41,456 nt of DNA from Acidobacteriota bacterium (GTDB lineage: Bacteria; Acidobacteriota; Blastocatellia; Pyrinomonadales; Pyrinomonadaceae): positions 7,895-49,350 of the forward strand of contig JAFDVJ010000056.1 of the NCBI GenBank assembly GCA_018269075.1, in the 5' to 3' direction. Below the pieces are notes generated by a model. The model was not told where the DNA came from, did not search any database, and was given only the letters and a program-made list of their open reading frames with translations. Every line of letters begins with the position of its first letter. Positions within the stretch are counted from its first letter, which is position 1. Below, in pieces: positions 25,245-33,010 of this stretch. A program made the position numbers and the translations under genes.

Positions 25245-26861
25245 TCACTTCTGGAACATCTTGAGCATTCGCTGCGTCACCAGAAATCCGCCGGCGACGT
25301 TGATCGTGCCGACGAAGATGGCGACCGCGCCGAGGATTTTCGTGACCGACGCGGAATCGTTCGTCAGCTGGAGCATTCCGCCGACGATGATGATGCCGCT
25401 GATCGCGTTCGTCACCGACATCAGCGGCGTATGGAGCGCGGGCGTCACGTTCCAGATGACCTGCCAGCCGACAAAGCAGGCGAGGATAAAGACCGTAAAG
25501 TGCGAGATGAATTCCGACGGCGCCTTGAGACCGATGCCGGTCAGCGCGAGCACGCCGAGGACGACGAGAATGACGGCGCCGAGGCTGCCGGATTTCTTTT
25601 CCGGCGCGGCGGCCGCGGCGGCCGCCTTTGATTTCGGCGTGACCGACGTATGGACCGAGACGAGCGCCGGTTTTTCCGGCGGCGGCAGGATTTCGCCCTC
25701 GTGGATCTGGAGCGCGCCGCGGACGACCTCGTCGTCGAGATCGATCCGGAACTTGTCCGATCCGCCCATATCGCTCAAAAGGTGCCAGAGGTTCGTGCCG
25801 TAGAGCTGGCTCGACTGGTTCGCCATCCGGCTCGGCAGATCCGTGTAGCCGACGATCCGCACGCCCTTGTAGTCGTAGGATTCGCCCGGTTTGGTGACCT
25901 CGCAGTTGCCGCCCTGTTCGGCGGCCAGATCGACGACGACCGAGCCGTGCTTCATACTCTCGACCATCGCGGTCGTGATCAGGATCGGCGCGCGTTTGCC
26001 GGGAATCAGCGCAGTCGTGACGATGATGTCGACGTCTTTGGCCTGGTCGGCGAAAAGCGCCATCTCGGCCTCGATGAATTCCTTCGACATCACTTTCGCG
26101 TAGCCGCCGGCGCCCTCGCCGTCCTCCTGGAAATCGAGCTCGAGAAAATCGGCGCCCATACTCTCGACCTGTTCCTTGACGGACGGCCGCGTGTCGAACG
26201 CGCGGACGATCGCGCCTAAACTGCGGGCCGCGCCGATCGCCGCGAGGCCGGCGACGCCCGCGCCGATGATCAGCACTTTGGCGGGCGGAACTTTGCCGGC
26301 GGCCGTGATCTGACCGGTGAAAAAGCGGCCGAAACCGTTCGCCGCCTCGACGACGGCGCGGTAGCCGGCGATGTTCGCCATCGAGCTCAGGGCGTCCATC
26401 TTCTGCGCGCGCGAGATGCGCGGGATCGCGTCCATCGCGATCACGTTCGCTTTCTTTTTCGCCAGTCTTTCGAGAAGTTCTTTGTTTTGCGCGGGATAGA
26501 TGAAGCTGATGAGCGTTTTGCCGGCGGTCAGGAGATCGGCTTCGTGTTTGCCGGTTTTCGGGTCTTCGAGAGGCTGCCGGACCTTTAAGATGATTTCGGC
26601 CTCCTTCCAGAGCGTCTTCGCGTCCTTGACGATCCGGCACCCGGCTTTTTCGTAGGACTCGTCGGGAAAGTCGGCGTGCGCGCCGGCGCCCTTTTCGATG
26701 AGCACCTCGAAGCCGAGCTTCTGGAGCTTCTGGGCCGTGTCGGGCGTCGCCGCGACGCGGTATTCGCCCTCGTAGATCTCTTTGGGAACGCCTATTTTCT
26801 TCGGTACGGGCTTGACTTCGGTCGCCCCGTCGGCAGGTTTTTCAACTGTGGTTGTCGTCAT
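25245..26861 (-). CDS. pntA: NAD(P) transhydrogenase subunit alpha
   Basis: 538 residues, fused form like E. coli PntA. An N-terminal extension (MTTTTVEKPADGATE) precedes the NAD-binding domain I: GVPKEIYEGEYRVAATP, RISRAQKMDALSSMANIAGY, and the Rossmann loop IIGAGVAGLAAIGAARSLGA (about 198-217). A low-complexity Ala/Lys linker (SKAAAAAAAPEKKSG) leads to about four TM helices ending WNVTPALHTPLMSVTNAISG and VGTINVAGGFLVTQRM. It provides the NAD site and part of the proton channel. No Shine-Dalgarno is evident at the ATG at 26861. Confidence 0.97.
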   Translation of the reverse strand: MTTTTVEKPADGATEVKPVPKKIGVPKEIYEGEYRVAATPDTAQKLQKLGFEVLIEKGAGAHADFPDESYEKAGCRIVKDAKTLWKEAEIILKVRQPLEDPKTGKHEADLLTAGKTLISFIYPAQNKELLERLAKKKANVIAMDAIPRISRAQKMDALSSMANIAGYRAVVEAANGFGRFFTGQITAAGKVPPAKVLIIGAGVAGLAAIGAARSLGAIVRAFDTRPSVKEQVESMGADFLELDFQEDGEGAGGYAKVMSKEFIEAEMALFADQAKDVDIIVTTALIPGKRAPILITTAMVESMKHGSVVVDLAAEQGGNCEVTKPGESYDYKGVRIVGYTDLPSRMANQSSQLYGTNLWHLLSDMGGSDKFRIDLDDEVVRGALQIHEGEILPPPEKPALVSVHTSVTPKSKAAAAAAAPEKKSGSLGAVILVVLGVLALTGIGLKAPSEFISHFTVFILACFVGWQVIWNVTPALHTPLMSVTNAISGIIIVGGMLQLTNDSASVTKILGAVAIFVGTINVAGGFLVTQRMLKMFQK

Positions 26862-26955
26862 AGATTTGTCGGTTCGGATAAAATGCTGCGGAATCCGCGG
26901 GAAAGATTCTAATGAAGCATCATACCCTGCACTAAATTAATCGGTCAAAATGAAC

Positions 26956-26980
26956 TAAGGTTAGTTTTCGGCCAACCTTA
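26956..26980 (-). terminator. Weak stem-loop downstream of mtnP
   Basis: TAAGGTT (26956-26962) pairs with AACCTTA (26974-26980), 16 nt past the mtnP stop on the minus strand. There is no long T tract, so it is only a candidate. Confidence 0.35.
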
Positions 26981-26995
26981 TATTAACAAAAATAA

Positions 26996-27874
26996 TTATT
27001 TTTTCGCGTATTTACCGATAATCGCGTCGAGCCGCCGGGCCGTTTCCGGATTCCAGTGCTCGGGCGCGGTGAAAATCGCGTTTTTGGTCGCGCCCGCGAA
27101 CGGGTTCGGCGTCTGTTTGGCGGCGACGCGTTTGACGGCCTCCTTGAGGACGAGCTGCGCGTTGCGGACGTTTTTCGTCAGATATTCGACGACCATATCG
27201 ATCGAGACGGCGTCGTGATCCTCGTGCCAGCAGTCGTAATCGGTGACGAGCGCGAGCGTCGCGTAGGCGATCTCGGCCTCGCGGGCGAGCTTCGCTTCCT
27301 GCAGGTTCGTCATCCCGATGATGTCCATTCCCCACGAACGGTAGACGTTCGATTCGGCGAGCGTCGAAAACGCCGGGCCTTCCATACAGATATAGGTCCC
27401 GCCGCGATGCGTCGTCAGGCCCTCGACGGTCTTGCACGATTCTTCGAGAATGTCGCCCAATTCCGAGCAGACCGGGTGCGCGAACGTGATGTGGCCGACG
27501 ATGCCGTCGCCGAAAAACGTCGATTCCGCGGCGCGCGCGCGCGTCCGGTCGAAAAACTGGTCGGGAATGCAGAAATGCGTCGGCGCGAAATCTTCTCTCA
27601 GCGAGCCGACGGCCGACACCGATAAGATATACTCGACGCCGAGCAGCTTCATCGCGTAGATGTTCGCCCGGAACGGCAGCTCCGACGGCGTCAGCTTATG
27701 GCCGCGGCCGTGGCGCGGCAGAAACGCGACGCGTTCACCCTCCAGCGTGCCGATGATGAAGGCGTCCGACGGCGCGCCGAACGGCGTTTCGACCGCGACC
27801 TCTTTGATGTCCGTGATTTCCGGCATCTGGTACAGACCGCTGCCGCCGATGATTCCGATTTTAACTTGTTCCAT
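26996..27874 (-). CDS. mtnP: S-methyl-5'-thioadenosine phosphorylase
   Basis: 292 residues. It cleaves methylthioadenosine with phosphate to adenine and methylthioribose-1-phosphate (methionine salvage), cytosolic. Phosphate-binding GGSGLYQ (10-16) and PRHGRGH (53-59), the base pocket [11 protein letters not shown], and [14 protein letters not shown] are present. Asp212 and Asp214 in [11 protein letters not shown] mark adenine specificity and favour MtnP over hypoxanthine/guanine phosphorylases. The length is typical. The other methionine-salvage genes are not in the window. Confidence 0.95.
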   Translation of the reverse strand: MEQVKIGIIGGSGLYQMPEITDIKEVAVETPFGAPSDAFIIGTLEGERVAFLPRHGRGHKLTPSELPFRANIYAMKLLGVEYILSVSAVGSLREDFAPTHFCIPDQFFDRTRARAAESTFFGDGIVGHITFAHPVCSELGDILEESCKTVEGLTTHRGGTYICMEGPAFSTLAESNVYRSWGMDIIGMTNLQEAKLAREAEIAYATLALVTDYDCWHEDHDAVSIDMVVEYLTKNVRNAQLVLKEAVKRVAAKQTPNPFAGATKNAIFTAPEHWNPETARRLDAIIGKYAKK

Positions 27875-28262
27875 TGTTTATTTTCGTCTTTTCCTGTGTT
27901 TTCAAAAAATTGCCGTCCTCGCGGACGGTTCGCCTCTGATAATTTTCAACTCGCGCGAAAAGACGAACGATGTGGGATTTCGGATTTCGGATTTCGGATT
28001 TCGGATTTTGTGTGGCCTTGAACGGCTTTCGACAAAATTTTCGGATCCGGGTTTCGACCGAAAACGGCGTTACCTTTCGAAAAGGTAAAAGCCATTATAA
28101 GTTTTCGTTTTTACGCGCGGTGTGACGTAACTCACATTCCGGCTGTGATTTTCGTCAGGTTTCGCTTTTTTCTCGTATGAGCGGCCGATTTCGGCCAGAA
28201 AAATAATAATGTAAGTTTTTTACGGCGCGGAATCAATCGGCGAAAAGGGAAATCGGGCGTGA
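27875..28262. other. Spacer with heptamer array
   Basis: It holds a GGATTTC heptamer array at 27975-28009 (plus orientation, upstream of minus-strand mtnP) and a small palindrome TTACCTTT-CG-AAAAGGTAA near 28071-28089; a partial copy of TTACCTTTCGAA recurs near 31311. No coding frame is supported. Confidence 0.6.
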
Positions 28263-28295
28263 AAAGCCGCGCCGTCCACTTGACGGCGCGGCTTT
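28263..28295 (-). terminator. Intrinsic terminator of the alpha/beta hydrolase gene
   Basis: Perfect 14-bp stem AAAGCCGCGCCGTC (28263-28276) with 28282-28295, 5-nt loop, 5 nt after the stop at 28301. The T tract is short. Confidence 0.8.
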
Positions 28296-28300
28296 CAGTT

Positions 28301-29785
28301 TTATTTGACGACGAATTTGAATTTCCCGCGCGTTTCGCGGACGCAGTCCGGCGCGGGCGCTTTTTGCGGGTCGTCGAAGAAATCGGCGATCGCGGCGCCG
28401 AGACAGGGCGTCGAAAACGCCGGGCCGTGACCGGCCCACGGAATCTCGAGCAGAAAATGGTTTTTGAGATGTCTGGCGAGGCTCGCGCTCCACGCGGGCG
28501 GCGTGTAGGCGTCGTATTCGGCGCTCACGACGAGCGTCGGGATCGAACTTTCGACCGGCGTGTTCTCGATCCGCGCGGCGGCCGGCACCTTCCAGACGCC
28601 GCAGATATCTGGCAAAGACATTACCTCGTAACCCTTCAAACCCGGATAACGAAACGACTGCGCGCGGATTTTCGTCATTTTCTCGAACGGGAATTCCTCG
28701 CCGCACCAGACCGAATAGCGCATCCCGAGCCCGCTGCCGGTTTCGAGCTTCGTGACGGCGTAACGCTTGAAAATGCTCGTGTCGCCGCCGAAGGTCCGGT
28801 GGACGACGAGCGGCACGTTCGCGATCGCCGCGCCGTCGGCCGAGAGCAGATAATCGACGATCCACGTCACGAAATCGTTGCCGTCGAGCCGGATCACGAA
28901 TTTTTCGCCGGTCTTTTCGTCCTGCTTCTCGACGGCGAGCGGCGTTTTGTTGAAATTCGCGACCGTTTCGTAGAATTCCTTTTCGAGCGCCGGATACGCC
29001 TTCGCGCAGTCCGCGTCGGCCCGGCAGTTCGCGAAAACGCGGTCGAGCGCCGCGACGATCGCGTCGACGCCCTTTTCGTCGTAGTTGATCTCGGGCGGCA
29101 GGCTCGATTCGAGGACGACCGCGCGGATTCCCTGCGGGTGATAACGCATCACGGTCAGCATCAGCCGCGAGCTGTAGGAAAGGCCCCACAGATTGAGCTT
29201 GTCGATTTTCAGCACGCGGCGCAGATCCTCGATGTCGGCCGCGCTCTCGACGCTGTTGTAGGCCGAAAGATCGCTGCCCTCGCGGCGGAGCCGGTCGTAG
29301 CAGGCGCGGGCCGCGTCGAGCTCGCTCTGCCGCGCCGTGCGGGCGTCGAGCGCGCGTTTGACGCCGGCGATTTTGGCTTCATCGACTTCGGGACAGTTGA
29401 GCGCGGGCTGCGCGTATTTCGTGCCGCGCTGTTCGAAGACGATCAGGTCGCGGTCGCGCAGAAACGGCGTCGCGCGGCGGCTGCGGATCAGCCCGAGCGA
29501 CGACGCGCCGGGACCGCCGAAGGTGCGCAGCACCGGATCGGGGCGCGGGTTCGCGGCGGTCGATTTGAGGATCGCGATCGGCAGCCGGATCGTCCGCCCG
29601 TTCGGCGCGGCGCGCTTTTCCGGGACGACGAGATAGCCGCAGACGATATTTTTCTCGTCGGGCGGGGCCGGCACCGCGCAGTCGCCGGTTTCGAAGCGCG
29701 GCACCGGCTGCTGCGCGGTTACGTTCGAAAAACCGAGAAGCTGCACGAAACAAACGAGCAGGGCGGAGAAAATAATTGTTTTCAT
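28301..29785 (-). CDS. Secreted alpha/beta hydrolase, S33/TAP-like peptidase
   Basis: 494 residues. The signal peptide MKTIIFSALLVCFVQLLGF cleaves near NVTAQ. The oxyanion motif FGGPGASS lies at 89-96. The nucleophile elbow GLSYSS has Ser203. A TAP-like C-terminal domain carries Asp425 (SAEYDAYTPP) and His453 (AGHGPAF). This arrangement is that of tripeptidyl/prolyl aminopeptidase-like S33 enzymes, such as Streptomyces Tap; probable exported aminopeptidase. Residues 39-50 and the C-terminus contain Cys that may pair outside the cell. No Shine-Dalgarno is visible. Substrate not assignable. Confidence 0.9.
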   Translation of the reverse strand: MKTIIFSALLVCFVQLLGFSNVTAQQPVPRFETGDCAVPAPPDEKNIVCGYLVVPEKRAAPNGRTIRLPIAILKSTAANPRPDPVLRTFGGPGASSLGLIRSRRATPFLRDRDLIVFEQRGTKYAQPALNCPEVDEAKIAGVKRALDARTARQSELDAARACYDRLRREGSDLSAYNSVESAADIEDLRRVLKIDKLNLWGLSYSSRLMLTVMRYHPQGIRAVVLESSLPPEINYDEKGVDAIVAALDRVFANCRADADCAKAYPALEKEFYETVANFNKTPLAVEKQDEKTGEKFVIRLDGNDFVTWIVDYLLSADGAAIANVPLVVHRTFGGDTSIFKRYAVTKLETGSGLGMRYSVWCGEEFPFEKMTKIRAQSFRYPGLKGYEVMSLPDICGVWKVPAAARIENTPVESSIPTLVVSAEYDAYTPPAWSASLARHLKNHFLLEIPWAGHGPAFSTPCLGAAIADFFDDPQKAPAPDCVRETRGKFKFVVK

Positions 29786-30114
29786 AAGGCCGTCGAAAAA
29801 AAATCAAGCTTGTAAACGAAAAACACCGACGCCGCCCGTTTTGTGACGAAGCGGGCGCTCGCCGGCGCATCAAACCGCCGGGGATGATTCCGGCTTTGCG
29901 TTCGAAAACGCGAAAATCCGTCCGTTTTCGGCGAATTTCATCCGTTTTCGGCGATTTTTACAATTTTTCGGGCTGTTGGGTGTCGATTGAAAGATTATTT
30001 CGATTCTCTTAACCAAAGACGAACAAAGCGAACCGAAAATTTTTCTCGTCAGCTTTACCGACGACCGGTTCAGTCTTTCAAACAACATCGATGCAGAGCT
30101 CAAAACACGCGTTT
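29786..30114. other. Spacer, 329 bp
   Basis: Nothing coding. It contains a short direct repeat of the form ATCCG-TTTTCGGCGA-TTT (twice, about 29927-29958) and is otherwise AT-richer than the genes. It may carry the promoter of the hydrolase gene. Confidence 0.5.
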
Positions 30115-30582
30115 TCACGAAACCCAGACGTTTTTCCAGACGGCGTGACGCAAACCGCGGCCGATGTCGACGCAATGGCCGCGACCGAAGCGGCCGCCCC
30201 AGATGTATTCGAGATAATAGAGATTTTTCGCGTCTTCGACCGGCGCGAAGGCGGCCAGCCCGAGCTCGTGAAAAAAACGATCGCCGCGCGACCAGACGAC
30301 GCTCTCGAAGCCGCCGAAAAAGCCGTCGTTCCAGAGGCGGCCGGTCTGGACGAGCAGAAACCGCTGAAAATCGTTCGGCGGTTTTCGCCGAAAACCTTTT
30401 TTGTCGAGAAACCAGACGTTTTGCGGGACGGCGTCGATCCGAAAACCGCTCTGTTCCGCGCCGGCCGCCCGGTATTCGCGAATCCAGACGCCCCACGGCG
30501 GCGCCGGAAATCTTTTTCCCAGCGCGCTCCATTCGCGCTCGATCTCGAGCAGAAAAAATGTCTGGACCTCGTTTTCGGGCAT
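30115..30582 (-). CDS. Hypothetical cytoplasmic protein
   Basis: 155 residues, MPENEVQTFFLLEIEREWSA. It is rich in Trp, Phe and Gly, with no signal peptide and no TM segment. Segments such as PAPPWGVWIREYRAAG and LYYLEYIWGGRFGRGHCVDIG look globular. Chosen over overlapping frames because composition and codon use are protein-like, and because it sits in the same direction as its neighbours, 10 nt after a terminator-like stem. Family not recognised. No Shine-Dalgarno. Confidence 0.6.
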   Translation of the reverse strand: MPENEVQTFFLLEIEREWSALGKRFPAPPWGVWIREYRAAGAEQSGFRIDAVPQNVWFLDKKGFRRKPPNDFQRFLLVQTGRLWNDGFFGGFESVVWSRGDRFFHELGLAAFAPVEDAKNLYYLEYIWGGRFGRGHCVDIGRGLRHAVWKNVWVS

Positions 30583-30591
30583 TTACATAAA

Positions 30592-30627
30592 AGCGCGGCG
30601 CGGTTTTTCGCCGAAACCGCCGCGCGC
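30592..30627 (-). terminator. GC-rich stem-loop with T run
   Basis: An imperfect stem GCGCGGCGGTTT / AAACCGCGCCGCGC, with one 2-nt bulge, is followed by TTTT on the minus strand. It lies between the stop of the 165-residue gene (30639) and the start of the next gene. Confidence 0.6.
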
Positions 30628-30638
30628 GGGTGTCGATT

Positions 30639-31136
30639 CTATTTTTTCGCGCAGTCGGCGGCTTCGACCAGCGCTTTGAGCTCGCCTTTGTCGCGTTTGG
30701 CGAGCAGTTCGTCGAGCGCCGCGTATTTGGCCTTCGAATCCCCGGCGACCATTTTTTCGTAGGCTTTGAGCGCGCTTTCGAGACCGGCGAGCTGGGCGGC
30801 GTTTTCGTCAGATTTCCGGTCGGGATTCTGGAGCTTGAAGGCGGCCATCGCGATCGCGTACTGATTTAAAAGCTCGTCGCCGTATTTGTTTTTCTTTTCG
30901 AGCATCGGCCTGATCAGCGGGCCGGCGCAGATCACGACCGACACGTCCTTAGTCTGCGCGACGTAAAGAAACGCCCATTCGCGCATTTTCGGAGCGTCCT
31001 TGTCGAACGGCTTTTCCTCGAGAAAACGCGCGGCCCTGATCAGGTTGGCCCGATCGTCGCCGGTCGTCTGTCCGAAGCCGGACTGCGCCGTCAAACCGAT
31101 GACGACGAGCGCGAAGATGATCGTAAGTTTTTTCAT
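30639..31136 (-). CDS. Hypothetical secreted helical protein
   Basis: 165 residues. The signal peptide MKKLTIIFALVVIGLTAQSG ends near GFGQ. The mature part is all-alpha and polar: ANLIRAARFLEEKPFDKDAP, a WAFLYVAQTKDVSVVICAGP segment, and repeated KYAALDELLAKRDKGELKAL. Two Cys (ICAGP and ADCAKK) could form a disulfide. AGGAGA lies about 10 nt before the ATG. No known domain; periplasmic location inferred. Confidence 0.78.
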   Translation of the reverse strand: MKKLTIIFALVVIGLTAQSGFGQTTGDDRANLIRAARFLEEKPFDKDAPKMREWAFLYVAQTKDVSVVICAGPLIRPMLEKKNKYGDELLNQYAIAMAAFKLQNPDRKSDENAAQLAGLESALKAYEKMVAGDSKAKYAALDELLAKRDKGELKALVEAADCAKK

Positions 31137-31393
31137 TCTGATGATTCTCCTGAATTTTTGCAGGTTTGTTAATCGCCAACGGGAGCGGCCGGGTTATTCG
31201 AAAACATTGATAACTTTCAATCAATTCAAAGCATTCGAAAGCGGTTCGAAACAGATAATTGAGATTTGATGATTGATAAAGCCCCGTTCCCGGATTCCGG
31301 CTTTAATATTACCTTTCGAATCGCGAAAAGCTCGCTGAACAAGCCAATCCGAAATCCGAAATCCGAAATCCGAAATCAGTATAAACCAAAGCC
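31137..31393. other. Spacer with heptamer array
   Basis: It has an array of ATCCGAA units at 31345-31377, minus orientation, downstream of the metallopeptidase gene and of its terminator. The remainder shows an AT-rich area with no gene. Confidence 0.6.
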
Positions 31394-31422
31394 AAAAAAA
31401 ATCAGAGCCTTTCGACTCTGAT
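31394..31422 (-). terminator. Intrinsic terminator of the HEMGH metallopeptidase gene
   Basis: On the minus strand ATCAGAG pairs with CTCTGAT (31416-31422 with 31401-31407, 8-nt loop), followed by seven T (A run 31394-31400 on plus). A classic rho-independent form. Confidence 0.85.
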
Positions 31423-31448
31423 TTTCGGCGGCGGGTTTTCGGCGTCGC

Positions 31449-31931
31449 TCACGCGATGTAGATCGGTTCGGTGTCGCGGCTGCCGATGATGTTCGGGTCG
31501 TGGACTTTCGCGAGCCCGCACGAGAGCAGCGTGCCCTCGGCGGCGTGATCGGCGATGCCCGCGCCGTTGACGTGGCCCATCTCGTGGACGAGCGTGCCCG
31601 TCACCGTCCAGTAGCCCCAGCGGAAGGCGAGCTCGCAGATCGTGATCTCCGAGCCGCCGACGACGTTGGTAAAGCCGTAGTTGGCGTTGTCCGGACAATA
31701 GCTGATCCAGACGTTGTTGTCGTCGAAAATATCGTCGAACGAGCGGCCGCCCGGCAGCGCGCGGAAGGCCCGGTTGCAGGCCGTGCTTCCGCGGACGTTG
31801 CTGCGCAGGATGTTGATCGCGCGTTCGACCATCCGTCTTTGCCGTTCACGCGACGCGTCGTAGGCCAGCCATTCGGCGGGGCCGTTTTTGACCGGTCCCG
31901 TATGTCCCGAACCGGCGGTATTGATTCTCAT
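31449..31931 (-). CDS. Small zincin-type metallopeptidase-like protein (HEMGH)
   Basis: 160 residues, MRINTAGSGHTGPVKNGPAE. The zinc-binding motif TLVHEMGHVNGAG has HExxH at 116-120. A metzincin would need His or Asp at 126, which is Ile here; Asp128 and His129 are the nearest candidates for a third ligand. Four Cys (52, 79, 99, 138) could form two disulfides, yet there is no signal peptide or TM, so the export route is unclear. AAGGAG lies about 12 nt upstream of the ATG. Possibly a deuterolysin/M35-like or unclassified family; activity is inferred from the motif only. Confidence 0.75.
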   Translation of the reverse strand: MRINTAGSGHTGPVKNGPAEWLAYDASRERQRRMVERAINILRSNVRGSTACNRAFRALPGGRSFDDIFDDNNVWISYCPDNANYGFTNVVGGSEITICELAFRWGYWTVTGTLVHEMGHVNGAGIADHAAEGTLLSCGLAKVHDPNIIGSRDTEPIYIA

Positions 31932-32019
31932 AATTATTTGCTTCGCTCCTTTCTAAAACTGGTATCGATTTTACAGATACGTTTAAAGGACGGTTTCCGG
32001 CGGCGGATTTTGCCCTGCG

Positions 32020-32910
32020 TCAGACCGGCACCGGCAGGATTTTGCCGTCTTTTTCGGTCAGACGGCAGAGCGGCGCGGAAAAATCGTGGTAAAAAAGGCA
32101 GAGCCAGTCTTCGGCGACGGCGCGCGGGAGCAGCCGTTTTTTGGCGGCGAGCGTTTCGAGCGGGTAGAGATCGTAGCCCATAATCCACGCCGGCGCGACG
32201 TGCGCGCGCGTCGGGACGAGATCGGCGAAACCGTAGAGCGTTTCGCCGCCGCGCGTCAGGCGGACGGTCTGCATCGAGGCCGAATGACCGCGGACGGTTT
32301 CCATCGTCAGGCCGGCGACGACCTCGTATTCGTCGGGCATCAGCTCGAGCTGCCCGCGATCGGCGAGCGGCCGCCAGTTTTCCGCGAGATAGCTCGCCCG
32401 GTCGCGCTCGGTCGGATTTTCGGCGTTCTCGAACTCGAATTTCGAAACGAGATACCGCGCGTTCGGAAATTGGGGCGTCGGTTTTGATATTTCGGCCGTC
32501 GATCTTCGATCTTCGTCAAATCCGCAATCCGCAATCCGCAATCCGCAATCCGAAATCGTATTTCCCCCCGCGTGGTCGAAATGCAGATGCGTGTTGACGA
32601 CGATCGTGATCTCTTCGGGACGGCAGCCGGTTTTTTCGAAAAGCGTTTGCGTGAATGGTTTTTCGCGGAAGATGCCGTAGAGGCGGGTTTGTTTTTTCGA
32701 CCATTTTTCGCCGATGCCGGTCTCGACGAGGATTTTTTCGGTCGGGGTTTCGACGAACAGGCAGTTCATATTCATCCGAATACGATTCGATTCGTCGGGC
32801 GGCGCGACCCGCTCCCAGAGCGTGCGCGGGACGACGCCGAACATTGCGCCGCCGTCCAGTCTGAATTCGGTGTCGGGGAGAATTTCGATGCGGTAATCGC
32901 CAAACTTCAT
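32020..32910 (-). CDS. MBL-fold metallo-hydrolase with in-frame heptamer insertion
   Basis: 296 residues. The metallo-beta-lactamase fold has THLHFDHAGG (His108, His110, Asp112, His113), His209 in RGHS, Asp230 in YGFADL and His275 in FYHD. These are the ligands of a dinuclear Zn site, so it is probably active. The family includes lactonase- and hydrolase-like enzymes (AttM/YtnP type); substrate unknown. Between GGNT and FPNARYLV, residues 119-131 (ISDCGLRIADCGF) are encoded by the heptamer repeat that elsewhere is intergenic, and the next ~16 residues also look inserted. Homologues usually join these two segments closely. No Shine-Dalgarno. Confidence 0.9.
   Translation of the reverse strand: MKFGDYRIEILPDTEFRLDGGAMFGVVPRTLWERVAPPDESNRIRMNMNCLFVETPTEKILVETGIGEKWSKKQTRLYGIFREKPFTQTLFEKTGCRPEEITIVVNTHLHFDHAGGNTISDCGLRIADCGFDEDRRSTAEISKPTPQFPNARYLVSKFEFENAENPTERDRASYLAENWRPLADRGQLELMPDEYEVVAGLTMETVRGHSASMQTVRLTRGGETLYGFADLVPTRAHVAPAWIMGYDLYPLETLAAKKRLLPRAVAEDWLCLFYHDFSAPLCRLTEKDGKILPVPV
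32519..32557 (-). repeat. Heptanucleotide array inside the MBL hydrolase gene
   Basis: Five units of ATTTCGG/ATTGCGG type on the coding strand, in frame (residues 119-131), without stop codons. Same family as the intergenic GGATTTC arrays. Confidence 0.9.
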
Positions 32911-32915
32911 AAATG

Positions 32916-33004
32916 AGTTTGGGAAGTTTGGGAAGTTTGGGAAGTTTGGGAAGTTCGGGAGAAAGCGAGCCTTCTTCCTAAACTTCCTAAACTTCCCAAA
33001 CTTA
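32916..33004. repeat. Inverted pair of 9-nt arrays (GGAAGTTTG / CTTCCTAAA)
   Basis: GGAAGTTTG units at 32916-32958 face AAACTTCCT/AAACTTCCC units at 32974-33004, forming a possible long stem between the foldase stop (33011) and the MBL start (32910). Confidence 0.8.
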
Positions 33005-33010
33005 TATCAA

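Noticed and set aside
30091..30762. 223-codon plus-strand frame over two minus-strand orphans
   Set aside because: It spans a terminator-like stem and two minus-strand genes with better composition and signals.
31449..31931. HEMGH protein as a toxin or defence component
   Set aside because: No adjacent immunity gene, antitoxin or secretion gene; the motif alone does not justify the claim.
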